Shown here: in pieces, positions 12,696 through 23,877 of the stretch | Numbering within the stretch: position 1 is the stretch's first letter | How the letters are laid out: each line of letters starts with the position of its first letter | Assembly (NCBI GenBank): GCA_936440205.1 | Contig: OW387149.1 | Coordinates: 7,212,114-7,276,113, forward strand | Direction: 5' to 3' | DNA from: Lepidonotus clava | Taxonomy: Eukaryota; Annelida; Polychaeta; Phyllodocida; Polynoidae | Length of the DNA stretch: 64,000 bases | The notes under the pieces: model-generated | Databases searched by the model: none | Told to the model about the DNA's origin: nothing | Seen by the model: the letters and a program-made list of their open reading frames with translations, nothing else | Translations under genes and position numbers: made by a program

Positions 12696-14489
12696 AGTAC
12701 ACTCCCAAATGTTTTAGGCTATTTCAATGCATTTCAATGCCAGTAGTCTATTCCGAAAGATCAGTTTTCTCCTAGATGCTTCTAGAATAATAGGAGGAAA
12801 GGTATTACCGTACCTTTCCTAGTTTTTTCATCACCCGAGAGTGGCATCTCTGGAAACGCGAATAAAAGAATAGCAATCCGTATGACTCTCTCCGACTTGT
12901 GTTCCCTAGTCCACCATTTATCATACTCCATTTAATACCAACATCTGCCGCTAGGAGGACACCCACAATGCCCCGCGCTCCCTTATATCTGACAGTTTGC
13001 TGGTTCCCGAGGGAAAGCTCTAGGACACGCGGCTGTCCGAATGTAACTGCTGGAACCAGCGAATCCCACTAACCGTGACGGATCACGTTCTCGTCCCAAT
13101 TCTCGTTATGAACGAGACGTGAACGTGATTTGCTGCCAGACCGGAAAATGGCCCCCGTGATATGAATGAAATCAGGGGGGGGGGGGGGGGGGGGACGGGC
13201 ATATTCTGTGATGTCCAATTTCTGTTTTTGCCTTTTGCAAATCTTTCTCAAGAAAATATTCCCTGCGCTGTTCATTCTGCAACCAACCATAGTTTACACT
13301 AGCCTAATCATAAATTGAATATCAAATAGGGCAAACGGGTTTAGACAGGCCTCCGTTTTACATGCACCTTAACAAAATAGAAGCCCAGATTCCTATCTGA
13401 GCTACTAACATTCCTCTCTTGTTTCTGCTTGCGGTGGGTTACTTTTAGAAGACAGTACTGCTTGAGTATCTATCCGTTGTATGTAGTATAGAAGTCTATT
13501 CCTGAAGGTTATTACCAAACTCGCTTAAATGATGTTTTGGAAAGTCTTCATTTTATTCTTTTGTCCGTCAGCCTGGCGTGCCATTTGGCCCTTTATATCA
13601 ATTTACATATTGATATTTAGACAGACATCATTGATACTTAACATAAGGCCCTCAGCCTGATCGTGATTGAAACTAAACATACAGTATTTGTCACAAGGTA
13701 ATTCAATAGCGGTTCTGTTTTACAGTTAGGGTAGTATTTGACAATGCATAAATTGGACAGTGATTCCAAGATTGATTGTCGACTAATGCAAAGGGCAATC
13801 TACCAACATTGGGTTTTAAGGATACTGGTATAAAGAACTGTCCGGTTTGCTCTTCAATCTCTCATTTCCTTGATTTCAGATCTACATTGATATTCACAGC
13901 GAAGCTGGAAATATATCAAGTACATTTGGAAACTAGTCACACAAACGTGAAGTGCATCCTCCCTCTTATATCCATCTTGCCTTATATTGTCAAACAAATA
14001 ATGTTAAAGCCGACTTAATTCTGTCTCTTATGTTTATTCTAAAGTTTACATGTATTTTTTCCTTTGCAGGTAAGTGATGCAGTTGATGCCCGGTAGCCAT
14101 CAGATAAGTACTAGTTCTCCAAATAATTTTCAAACCAGGTTCTCAGTTTATCAAAGAAATGACATATAGCCTGTCTCAGGCTGTAGTTTAGGCGTCCAGA
14201 TTTGCTGCTTGTTCAAACTTTAAAATAAGATTGAGGTTGCAAGTGTCGGTAACACCAGATGACATAGACATAGAAACAAATGAAACCAAGACATCATAAG
14301 CGAAAGCTGGAATACTTACTTATTTGAAGGAAACTAATGCAGTCTAATGCTGGACTGGGATACAAACTATTTTGACATAGCATGTTGACCCACACATGCC
14401 ATATGAAATTGATGCGCAAATGCCACGCAATAATTGACAAGGAATATTCCCACTGGATAGGCTGACTTGCCAGTTGCCACATTCTAACA
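12696..14489. other. Non-coding stretch
   Basis: No exon is supported. It holds a strong hairpin at 13082-13129 (ATCACGTTC arm inverted as GAACGTGAT), a 20-base poly(G) run at 13175-13194, and a motif shared with 6.1 kb at 12812-12852. Confidence 0.45.
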
Positions 14490-14712
14490 TTAAGCCTAAA
14501 TTCCACATACTGATTTTACTGCCGATTTTTTTAAATCAGCAGGGGAAATTTAAGGGTTAAGTATACACATCTTATAAACTTTAAAAAGGCTTTATCATTT
14601 GTTTTAAATGTTATCTAGGATGTATGGTTCCAGGTAATTGTTTCTGAAAATGAAACCTATATAGATACAAAATCGGCAGCATTCAAATCGACCTGTGTAA
14701 CACAGGTGTTAA
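14490..14712. mobile_element. TTAA-flanked MITE, copy 1
   Basis: Bounded by TTAA at both ends, with inverted termini: TTAAGCCTAAATTCCACA on the left and TGTGTAACACAGGTGTTAA on the right. It is about 223 bp, matching the 217-bp element at 54228-54444, which starts TTAAGGCTGTATTCCAC. No coding capacity. It is a probable non-autonomous piggyBac-type or similar element; the reading frame at 14706-15155 that leaves its right edge is not credible. Confidence 0.6.
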
Positions 14713-14937
14713 GGTCACGACCTGAATGGTGTAGGGGTGTTGTCAGACTAGAGGGAGTTAGAAGGGGTCAGGAGGCAGGTATATGGGAGATGTTTGGTTG
14801 CGGGGAGCATGGGAAAGGACGGGCAGGTGGGTGCCAGAACATACCGAGGATAGAGGCCCAGCCTAGAATCGGACGGCTGGGTTGTCTGCAGTTCATAAAC
14901 ATGTTCATGTACGACAGCAGATTCTGTAGACACAAGT

Positions 14938-15187
14938 GCATGGAAGATAAATCATCTGGAAGATTTACTGCCCTTGTGAAAGGTAGAATTGATATCATAG
15001 TTACTGGCCAAAACATTGTAAAAATGGTCTGTCTTACACTTAATAAACGTGTTCAGAGTCGACCCTTTAGATACTTGAGATATACGTTCATGAGTGATAA
15101 GTCACGTGAAAGGGTTCTTCAGTCTGTTCATTTCCCTTGTGAGAGAAAACCTTGACATTTATTAGCCAAAATATTGTGGAAAAATTG
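14938..15187. repeat. Diverged direct duplication, two units
   Basis: Two stretches about 150 bp apart (14938-15026 and 15089-15187) share a scaffold: GATAAATCA / GATAAGTCA, CCCTTGTGA and GGCCAAAACATTGT / AGCCAAAATATTGT. They appear to be an old local tandem duplication. No function is visible. Confidence 0.35.
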
Positions 15188-15380
15188 TAATCTCAAGAAC
15201 TATATTGTGCAGAAATCATTATCCTATTATAATGTTTATGTCGAATCCTGTAAAAATATCAAATATCGTCATGTATGCTATACGATGTCCAAAAGCTAAA
15301 GATCTCTACATGCTTCACATAGTTTCATAAAACTAAAACAAAGAACTCCTCAAACAAATCTTCATCCGGGTACTATTACC

Positions 15381-15429
15381 CACGTGACCGCTGATCACGT
15401 GGTCCTGATCACGTGGTCCTGGTCACGTG
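15381..15429. promoter_or_regulatory. Cluster of four CACGTG E-boxes
   Basis: CACGTG occurs at 15381, 15396, 15410 and 15424, spaced 15, 14 and 14 bp apart. Three lie in a tandem 14-mer based on GATCACGTGGTCCT. The outer copies (CCCACGTGACC and GGTCACGTGGG) form an inverted pair. E-boxes of this type bind bHLH-zip factors such as USF, MITF/TFE and MYC. The cluster lies directly upstream of the GC-rich block at 15470-15715, so it may be a promoter or enhancer. Binding is inferred from the motif alone. Confidence 0.45.
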
Positions 15430-15469
15430 GGTAGTGGTGGTGGCTCCCCCTAACGTCCACCTCAGTGTC

Positions 15470-15715
15470 AGTCGGGGAAGTCGGCCCTTACAGCACTCTG
15501 CGGCGAGATCCACCTCCGCGCCGGAAAATGATTCCGTGGGAGTAGACTCTACTTTGTAGGTAAAGTCTGACAACTACTCGGCAAAGATTACTACGCCCTG
15601 CGGCCCGAAAGTAGTCCGGCGGTCATTGCTGGTGGTATCTGGGCTGCTGGGGCCGACCGAGCGACAGCTACGGTTTTTAGCTCAATCTCGCAGTGGTCGA
15701 GGCAGCAGAGTGTCC
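15470..15715 (+). repeat. GC-rich duplicated block, copy 1
   Basis: This block shares many ordered words with 26860-27110: GACTCTACT(T/A)TGTAGG, GATTACTACGCCCTGC, AAAGTAGTC, a purine-rich middle and GGCAGAGTG near the end. A small stem (TACTAC with GTAGT) around a 16-base loop is kept in both copies. There is no credible ORF. Copy 1 contains a possible splice donor, TTTGTAG|GTAAAGT at about 15559. It may be a diverged dispersed repeat, a duplicated promoter, or a non-coding 5' exon. A shorter third match may lie at about 54561-54640. Confidence 0.5.
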
Positions 15716-15901
15716 CAACAGCTGGGAAGCCACGACTTGAAAAACTGGAAGCTGCAAGTTGAAATGTTGTCAAAACGGATTACACATTTTTTTCGTCAAA
15801 GTCGTCGTGTTTCAAAAGGATACCACTGCATAACGGACAGAAGATCAAGTACCCAATGGATTGATAATTCTTCAATTGAACCTGCAACATTGGATATTTG
15901 A

Positions 15902-17921
15902 GCTGAGGGAAAATGAATATGTCATGAGCAGTGGAAATGTAGGCGTCACAGTGGATTTTACAGTTTTAGAAAAGTGTGTGTCTTTCGACAGGAGGGAAAT
16001 GTACACCTTTAAATTCAAAGCACGGAGCCAGTGAAATAGTCCACACGGAATACCTCGGGGATTATCTGACTGCCTGTTTGGGTATGGTCTTTGTTGACTA
16101 CAGTTACAAACCTTAGTAGGATAGAAAGGTCAGAAAGGAAATAAAAACAGGTACATGAGTCTCACAATAGCTGTTTCATCACATATATGCCTATACACGG
16201 TAATTGCTATATATATATGCAAAAGCTTGCAAGCAGAAGATTTTTTGTTTTCTGATATTAGTCATAAAATTGAGAAACATGGCTATTTTCAATTGTTTTT
16301 ATTTGTGTAACATTGGAATAGCGGTACTTTCCATTACCGCCGGTGACATTCGGGTTTAAATTTATTGTGGGCGACTTTATGCATTTTAATTAGTGATTCC
16401 CAATTTCTGACAGAATGGTAAACTTATACATCTTAAGTTGAAACTAAGGTAGGCCTATAGTATATACAAATGATTGCTGGGCTGAGACCTTCGAAAATAT
16501 ACCAGTTTTAGCCAACGACTTGGCTCTGACCTTAATTCTCGACTTCTGAATTGTCCACGTTAATTTAGGACAACCTATTGAATAATCTCTGGGAAAGATA
16601 TAACGTACGATTTTACAGTTTGAAAAACAAATAGAAAGTCAGTATAGAACCAAAAAAAAGGAAAAAAAGAAATAGAACAAAAGTAAAAGTCCTTAGTATA
16701 CAAAATGGCACCTGGTACCTTAGACAGGTGGTTCGCGTAACACCTCCCCTTCCCCAGGGGTTAATGAGTGCAGTAATGTTAGGCCTGAAACACACGATAC
16801 GTCCATGTCACCACCTCCAGGGCATCAGGTTGTACCTCTCCACAGGGGGCACGTTATGTCACCGTTACGTAACGTGAGGTCAACCTGACAAGTGTTAGCA
16901 ACACCCGACTCTCGTGGAGCTAATGAAGTGGTAATCTAAAATACAAAGTATTTGGTCAGCATCTGGCTGTAATGCCTCTCTTCTATCTCTTACGATCTTT
17001 AAAATTTGCCATACGCAATGTATTGTGGGAAAGAGGTATTTAAACTCTTGAAATCGACAGATGGGCATCGTTTATTGTTACACTATAACTAAGTATGGCA
17101 AGGCCCCAAAGATTGTTATGTTCAGGTAACACCGATTGAAACGAAATTGGATTGCGTAGGTAAATGTATTCATTTTGTTTTTTTAGTTCCCATACCATAC
17201 ACGCGTAGACTCCCATATTATCCAAATTCAAGGATTGCGCCAAACGTAACACCACGATTTCTAGCATCTAAGATAGGTTTCCTGATCCATTATATGCTAT
17301 GTCATGTCCCAATAATCATTGTTAACAACTTTTAATCAATGTTTTCTGACATTTGGATAACAAAACCATCAAAAACATAGGTTAGGGCTAACGATTTAGG
17401 TTATAGGCCTGGATACTTGAACACAACAATTATCATTGTTTGTAGACCCAATAGCAACAACAACATAAAACTAAGGCCATTCCTCTCGGGGTTGCGACTT
17501 CAAGTCTGCCCAGATGAGTGTGTTGAAAAGTGAAGGACATGCTCAACCTAAACTAATCTTATGTTGAATAGACTAAACATTTGAAAAGTGAAGGCATTCA
17601 TACAAAACTATTGTATATTTGCAATGAAACCACTAATATGGGTATGAATTGTTTACTGCATCTCTTTTTATGGGTATATTTACAGAAGTATCTGTCCTTC
17701 AAAATGGGATTGTTTTCAAACCCCTGACACGCACATCGAGGCATAGAAATACAAGTCGCACCCCTGGGCCATTCCTACATTAATCAATATGTATCTTAAG
17801 TAACTTTCGTCAGGGCCCCCACATCACCACCATTCACCCATACATCACCTTCACCCCTTACCTGAGTCACCCACTTCCACCTGACCTACCCCAAACCAGG
17901 TCACGTGACCACGAGCTGCTC
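15902..17921. other. Non-coding, no recognised feature
   Basis: AT-rich intron-like DNA with no supported exon, RNA or repeat family. Confidence 0.45.
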
Positions 17922-18862
17922 CCCAGCTAACAATTTTACGTTGCAACAACGTTGCTACAACGTTGCACTTTGGTTGTTACAACGTTGCAATTTTACGTTT
18001 TTACAACGTAAAAATGTGGACTCCCAGAAAGGTTGCAGCAACGTTGTTCACAACGTTGTAATGTTACCATTTCACAACCTTTTTACAACCTAAAGGAATA
18101 TTTTTGTAGTTCCCTTTCTTTTATGGAGACAATATCAACATTCAAGAATATGATACATTAAAGTAATAATGAATTAAAAATGTATTATTTTTTAGGGACT
18201 TTTTGTGTTGTCCCTAAACTTTTTTTCTAAACTAAAAACAACTTAAGAAAATACAAGAACGATCTCTTTATTAATCATCCATTAGTTCTGAAATCAGAGT
18301 GCAGCTGAAATCAGAGTGCATTTTGCATTCTAAAGTCAACATAACGATCATTTATGTTAGATCATGTTAAGTTGCATTTACAATTTAGGGCTCTCAATGC
18401 TGAATAGCCTGTACCATACTGACCAGCTTCAAAAAAGGTGTTTAACTTCAGCTTTAATTACAATTCACCCCCTCATATCAAAATTTTAGAATATTAAGAG
18501 AATAAACATTACTCCCTGATCCAGGACATCAGTTTTTGCATTTTAATGCAAAACAAAATCAAATAATTTTCCTAAATTGCTTAAATTATAAAACGTTTTT
18601 GAAATTTAGTACTTTTCAAACAGTGGTGACACCTGTATGTTAATTCTAGGTTGTCCTACAATGTTGTGACAACATTGTGGAACTAACATTGTCAAAACGT
18701 TGTGAAAATGACATTGTCACAACGTTGTTTTGAAATGTTGCAGGTATGTTAAGAAAAAACGTTGCAAATTACGTTGTGGCAACGTTGCTGCCACGTTTTT
18801 CCTTGAATGTTGTGAACAGGTAATGTTGCACAACGTTGTCTGGACGTTGTGTGTTTGCTGGG
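17922..18862. mobile_element. MITE with AACGTTG subterminal repeats
   Basis: The ends are inverted: CCCAGCTAACAA on the left and TTTGCTGGG on the right (complement CCCAGCAAA). Both subterminal zones (about 17940-18085 and 18655-18850) are packed with the palindromic word AACGTT, usually as CAACGTTG, while the centre is plain AT-rich DNA. Repeated subterminal words typically serve as transposase-binding sites. No transposase is encoded. The superfamily cannot be fixed without a clear target duplication. Confidence 0.6.
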
Positions 18863-19370
18863 TCCAGGGTCAGTGGTTACAAAGGGACCCTGGAAGGTCT
18901 CCAGGTAAAACAAAGAAAGTGGAAATTGAGAGGTACTCAGTGGGGTGTTCATATAGGGGTCAAGGTAGTCCAAGAAGAGGTTGAGCAGTTGTGAGCAGGT
19001 CATTTGATATTAAGGAGAGCAACTCAATTAGTTTCTTCTGAGGATTAGGATCTCCCTGGTAACAGAAGGTTAGACTAACTTGCCTATACCTGCGTTCTCA
19101 ACAGCTGCAAACATTATTAAATAGAACTGTCTATGATTCAGACATTTAAAAGTTATATTCACGGGGGAGGATCTATTTGCTCTCAAACGGACCCTTATGA
19201 GGTATTACGTTTTTCCATAATAGGATAAGACATGGTTATGGAGACCATCCCGCATATTTATACATGTAATTCAAAAAAATCAGTACAGGTCAGGTTTCTC
19301 ACCAACCAAATCATTGTTTATGCTGTAATCTTTATTGGCCAACCTAACACAGAAATGTACCCACTGGTAT
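18863..19370. other. Non-coding, no recognised feature
   Basis: Lies between the AACGTTG element and the LINE tail. Nothing supported was seen. Confidence 0.4.
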
Positions 19371-22300
19371 TTTCTTTTATTTTTATTTTTTTTTTTTAAA
19401 TTCGTTTATTTATACTGATAAGCATCGGCTACATAGTCGGTTTTAATTGCCTACCAGTTTTCCCGGTAGTTGATGATTCATTCTTTACAAAATGGGATTA
19501 ATATATTGGCGATTTTTTACATAGTATATACAAGACCATCTATCAGATCAATGCATACATCACAGTGAATAAAGACATATTATATCAGCATAGGACATCT
19601 GGGTAGTGCCCTTTTTACATATTAATATGAAGCATGTGATGCTTATTTTTTCTTTTGAAAGATTCATAGGAAGGAGCGTTTCGCAAATTGGCAGGCAGGC
19701 TGTTCCATAATACTGCCCCTCTGTACAGGATACTTTTGGTATATATATGCTTTCTGGGCATGGTAACATTAAAAATTGTAGCAGCATGAGCTCGTGTCCT
19801 TATGTCTCGTTTGTTTACAAGGTCATTTCTATCCTGCAATTTATACATAAAATTCTTTAGGTGACACTGTTGTCTAGCTATTAGGTTCCCTACATTGTAT
19901 CTTCTATGTAGCTCAATTGTCGGGTATCTGACATTGGCAGCAGCACAAAGTCTAAGGCATGAATTTTGTAATCTTTGAAGTTTCCTCAGGTTAACTACCG
20001 TTGATCCCGAGTAAATAATGTCTCCATAGTCTATGTATGGGAGGATCATTGTTTTATAGATCGTGATGCTGGCAGCCTCAGTGAGATATCCTCTGAGTCT
20101 CCCCAGTAGATACATTTTATGAGCAACAGTCTTAATGGTGTTTTTTATATGCTTTTCAAAATTCAGGGTTTGATCTAGTGTAATTCCTAGATATCTATAT
20201 GACTTTACAAATTGAATACTGTTTTGATCAAGGGTTATGCTATCTGGTGTTACATGTTTGACAGTGTGCCTTGTCCCAAAGAGCATGGATTTTGTCTTTG
20301 ATATATTGATAGTCAATTTATTTTTTTTACACCAACGAAATAGGTTATTGATGTTGAGTTGCATCAGGTCACATGTCACTTTTATATCATCATCACCACT
20401 AACAATAACCGTATCATCAGCATATAAAAAGGTACAAGAATTATTTAGCACTTTACTCAAGTCGTTTATGAACACAAGGAAGAGTAGTGGTCCCAGAGTG
20501 CTTCCCTGGGGGACCCCACAGGTGATCTGCAGTTGCTTCGATTCATATGAATTGGCAATCGTGTTTTGTAATCTATGGGTTAAGTAGCTTTTAATCCATA
20601 ATAGTAGTCTTCCTCTAACTCCCATCAATTCCAGTTTTTTGATAAGTATCTGATGATTTACAGTGTCGAATGCTTTCCGGAAGTCAATGAAAGTGGCTAT
20701 TGATGGTTGGCCTCTATTTATATGTTGGTATATTACTTCTAAAAAGGAAGCTGTAGTTGAAATTGTTGAGTGGCCGGGTCTAAACCCTCCTTGGTTTTTA
20801 TCAAGCAGGTTATTCATTTCAAAATAATTTAATAAGTGTTCGTGGACTATTTTCTCTATTATCTTCCCAGGTAAGGGCAGAAGTGAGATTGGTCTATAAT
20901 TTGACACATCTGTGGGGTCTCCCTCCTTGGGAATGGGAATTACCTTTGCTATCTTCCATTTACTAGGAAAGCAACCCTGGGAAAGTGATCTGTTAACCAA
21001 TACAGTAAAACGTTTGCTCAATGCCGTTAAAGCTAGTTTCATAATCTTACTTGATAGGCCTGGTATAGCAGAAGATTTAAAAATATCTATTTGCTTAATA
21101 AGTTTTACAATTTCTTCCTCAGTAGTTTGCAGGTAGCGTGTTTCAGATTCTGCCTCTTCACCATCAAATGACCATGGATCGTTTAGTTTTGCGGCTAGAA
21201 CTGGGCCTATTTCAGTAAAATAAGAATTTATAAAGTCAGCACATTCATCTTTTTCTAAGGTTTTGTCACCAGTCTTTAGCGATATGTCTCTATTTATATG
21301 GGAAGTTTTGGTGGGTATAATACCATGTATGTTTTTCCAAAATTGCTTTGCATCCCCCATAGATTGGTCTAATTTTTGCTTTATAAAGTCCGCTTTCGCA
21401 TTTCTGGTGAGTTTGATAACTTCATTTTTCAATGTGCGTGCTGTCTTTAAATCTTCCTCCTTCCTGCTTCTTTTAGCCTTGGTCATAGCATGGTCTTTGT
21501 CTCGAATCAACTCCAACAACTCATCTGTGATCCATTCATCTTTAACATGTTTTATATTAAATAGCTTAATTGGGCATTGACGGTCAGTTTCCTCCATGAT
21601 ATTAGTCAGCATAATATCCCAAGCTGCGTCAACATCATTACTTTGATCAAAGTCAGTCCAGTTTTTGTTTAATAGATTCGTGACAAAGGTATCTTCATCT
21701 AGTGCTCTGTAGCTTCTTCCCATAAAAGTAGTTTTATGTATTATTTTTTTTGCCTTCTTCTTTGTAAGATATACCATACAATGGTCACTGAGGTTTAAGT
21801 CAGTTGTCCCTGAATCGCATACGTCATGAATGTTCGTATAGATATGATCTAAGCAGCTCGATTTAGATTTAGTTATTCTTGTTGGTATTTTTATAAGTTG
21901 AGTGAGATTATTAGTTGTAGCCCAGTCATTGATACTTTTATACCTAGGATCTTGGCGTTTAAATGTGTCTATATTAAAGTCTCCCAATATCACGACTTCT
22001 TCTTTATGAGTTGGCTTAATAATATTGATACAATTGTCGAGGTAGTTTGTGAAAGAGGTTAGGTTTCCCTGTGGAGGTCTATATAAATTAGCTAAGATAA
22101 TTTTTTTCTGATGAGGGGGGTTCAATGTAATCCATTGTATTTCAATGTCTCGACTACTTTTATTAAGATGTTTAAGTTCAAATTCAGAGTATGCATATTT
22201 GTTGTTGATATATAGACAAATCCCTCCTCCCTTCTTAATTTGTGTCGAGTTAGTGTCTCGCCAGGCTCTATCCAGTCTGCTAAGAGTGAACCCCGGTATG

Positions 22301-22530
22301 ACTAGGTTTTGGCTCGGTAAGGATTCTCTGAACCAAGTCTCAGAGAAACCCATAACTCCAAGGCAGGTGTTTTGCAATTGTATTTTAAGTAAGTCAAGTT
22401 TAGGGAATAAACTACAGGCATTTAGATGAGTTATATGAAAGCCCTTCCTATCTATCAAGTCTCTAAGAGCAGTCATATGTGCTTTCAATTTGTGATACTG
22501 TCCTATTTGATGCGAATTGCATTGAATCTA
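19371..22530 (-). mobile_element. LINE with intact ORF2
   Basis: A non-LTR retrotransposon lies on the minus strand. Its 3' end is marked by a T-rich run at 19371-19397, which is a poly(A) tail on the element's own strand. The sequence next to the tail (AATTCGTTTATTT on the plus strand) is the same in the LINE at 37.2 kb, so both belong to one lineage. One long ORF encodes endonuclease plus reverse transcriptase. No separate ORF1 is visible upstream, so the 5' end may be truncated just before ORF2. The type resembles the CR1/L2/Jockey assemblage; the exact clade is not resolved. Confidence 0.85.
19615..22476 (-). CDS. LINE ORF2: endonuclease and reverse transcriptase
   Basis: The ORF is 953 codons from its first ATG; it stays open four codons further to a TTG, which sets the numbering used here. 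An apurinic-type endonuclease occupies about residues 18-240, with Asn23 (HLN), Glu50 (GFSET), Asp170/Asn172 (GDFNID) and SDH at 234-236 all present. The reverse transcriptase covers about 505-780: RPISLLPLP, QGGFRPGHST, FIDFRKAFDTVNH (600-612), CGVPQGSTLGP and the catalytic YADD (689-692). A C-terminal region with TRAHAATIF follows. The protein would nick target DNA and copy the element RNA in place. No stop or frameshift is seen, so the copy is either recent or still functional. It is a mobile-element gene, not a host gene. Confidence 0.9.
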   Translation of the reverse strand: MTALRDLIDRKGFHITHLNACSLFPKLDLLKIQLQNTCLGVMGFSETWFRESLPSQNLVIPGFTLSRLDRAWRDTNSTQIKKGGGICLYINNKYAYSEFELKHLNKSSRDIEIQWITLNPPHQKKIILANLYRPPQGNLTSFTNYLDNCINIIKPTHKEEVVILGDFNIDTFKRQDPRYKSINDWATTNNLTQLIKIPTRITKSKSSCLDHIYTNIHDVCDSGTTDLNLSDHCMVYLTKKKAKKIIHKTTFMGRSYRALDEDTFVTNLLNKNWTDFDQSNDVDAAWDIMLTNIMEETDRQCPIKLFNIKHVKDEWITDELLELIRDKDHAMTKAKRSRKEEDLKTARTLKNEVIKLTRNAKADFIKQKLDQSMGDAKQFWKNIHGIIPTKTSHINRDISLKTGDKTLEKDECADFINSYFTEIGPVLAAKLNDPWSFDGEEAESETRYLQTTEEEIVKLIKQIDIFKSSAIPGLSSKIMKLALTALSKRFTVLVNRSLSQGCFPSKWKIAKVIPIPKEGDPTDVSNYRPISLLPLPGKIIEKIVHEHLLNYFEMNNLLDKNQGGFRPGHSTISTTASFLEVIYQHINRGQPSIATFIDFRKAFDTVNHQILIKKLELMGVRGRLLLWIKSYLTHRLQNTIANSYESKQLQITCGVPQGSTLGPLLFLVFINDLSKVLNNSCTFLYADDTVIVSGDDDIKVTCDLMQLNINNLFRWCKKNKLTINISKTKSMLFGTRHTVKHVTPDSITLDQNSIQFVKSYRYLGITLDQTLNFEKHIKNTIKTVAHKMYLLGRLRGYLTEAASITIYKTMILPYIDYGDIIYSGSTVVNLRKLQRLQNSCLRLCAAANVRYPTIELHRRYNVGNLIARQQCHLKNFMYKLQDRNDLVNKRDIRTRAHAATIFNVTMPRKHIYTKSILYRGAVLWNSLPANLRNAPSYESFKRKNKHHMLHINM

Positions 22531-22810
22531 TAGAGGTCTGAAAAGAGAAATTGCCATATTTGCCCAGCACGAGTCGGGTATGGGTCAGTACGACCACCGT
22601 CATCATGTATCGTAGGCTATAGAGCAACCTCTTTTTAGTTGAAGTACATGCATTCTGGGAACAAGTCCTCTACTCCTTTTGGAATTTTAAGGTGATTTAG
22701 TAGCAATTACCTTTTGCAGATATTGATAATTACATATTATTTGCTAGATGAAGGGATGTAAGAAAATTATTAGAGAAATATGTTACATGTCCACTGTATC
22801 CTCAATGATA

Positions 22811-22959
22811 GGGTCATCAGTTCGACATACCCTAAAATAGCACAACTTGTTTGGATAGGGTCATCAGTTTGACGTACCCTGAGTCTGTTCAAAGATGGTG
22901 TAAAGGATAGTACAATAGTATAGGTAATCGTACTAACGAGTCATCAGTTTGACGTACCC
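22811..22959. repeat. Three spaced copies of a 22-bp motif
   Basis: The word TCATCAGTTTGACGTACC recurs within 22811-22832 (two changes), 22858-22879 and 22938-22959. The core (TCATCAGTTTGACGTACCC) is nearly invariant while the spacers (25 and 58 bp) are unrelated. The first two copies start GGGT and end ACCC, so they have complementary tips. This may be a set of protein-binding sites or a dispersed short repeat. Confidence 0.5.
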
Positions 22960-23596
22960 GAGTAGTATTATTTTTATTATGACCAACTATTAACCAAAAT
23001 CAAGGGAGCCTGATCTACAATGTGCACATCAAATTTAAAAGTATATATAACTGTAAATACACATACATATGAACCATAGAGCAGAGCTCAGGCAGATCCA
23101 TACATCAGGTTAACCTCTACAGATGTTCCCTCGTCTATCCGAGTTGACAGGTTACTCTACCAACCACTCCCTTATCAGTAACCCCCTCCTGGGTGGAGGG
23201 GCGGACACTTACGGCCGAGTGGCGGGTCCGCCGGTACCCAAACTGTCAAGTTATACAGTGAGAGGCATGCCAGGAACCAGCTTGAGTGGTAAAGATTAAT
23301 GTAGGACTGAGTGGTTCATGGATACTGGGTCATACAGGGAGTTTGATCGTATAGTCCATGATTAAAATGTGTGGCCAGGTGTTAAGTTGATAAATGAAAC
23401 TTATGGACACATCTTTAGCCTGTATTCCATACATGAATTTTGATGCTCATGATTTTGTATTTATTGTATGATTTGACAATGTGCGGTAAATAATTGCAAG
23501 CAAATCATAAAGAAGACATTGCATAGTTCGGGATTGGCATGGCTTTAGTGATGAACCGTATGCATGTATATTTTAGAGCAATTTTAATGGCAAGGA
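22960..23596. other. Non-coding; short GC-rich patch
   Basis: No exon was recognised. A GC-rich patch with several CpGs lies at about 23180-23250. Confidence 0.4.
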
Positions 23597-23800
23597 GGGG
23601 GACGAGGTGGTCCAGCGGGTAGCATGAGGGACTTCAGTGCAGTGTGTAGGTGCCTACAAGTGGGCTCAGGCTCAATTCCTTAGCTGTCTGATGGACCACC
23701 TTTCCTTGCCATAATTCTCGTCCTTATATATTTGACCATAGTACTATGTGAGTTGGTCTCGAAATAGCTGAAACACTGCTGAGCACCTAAAACTCAAAAA
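23597..23800 (+). mobile_element. tRNA-related SINE, copy 1
   Basis: Shares its plan with 24263-24465: a tRNA-like head (CAGCGGGTAGCATG, then a B-box-like GGCTCAATTCC), then CCTTTCCTTGCC, GAGTTGGTCTC, ATAGCTGAAA and a terminal CACCTAAAACTC. The head is degraded. Probably transcribed from a polymerase III promoter and moved by a LINE. No target duplication could be fixed. Confidence 0.6.
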
Positions 23801-23854
23801 CGATCATCATGAAAGCATACTGCTTAGTGATTGGACCATAGACATATAGTAGAG

Positions 23855-23877
23855 CCCCCCCCCCCCCCCCCCCCCCC
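23855..23877. repeat. Poly(C) run, 23 bases
   Basis: The longest homopolymer of the poly(G)/poly(C) series in this window. Confidence 0.95.
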
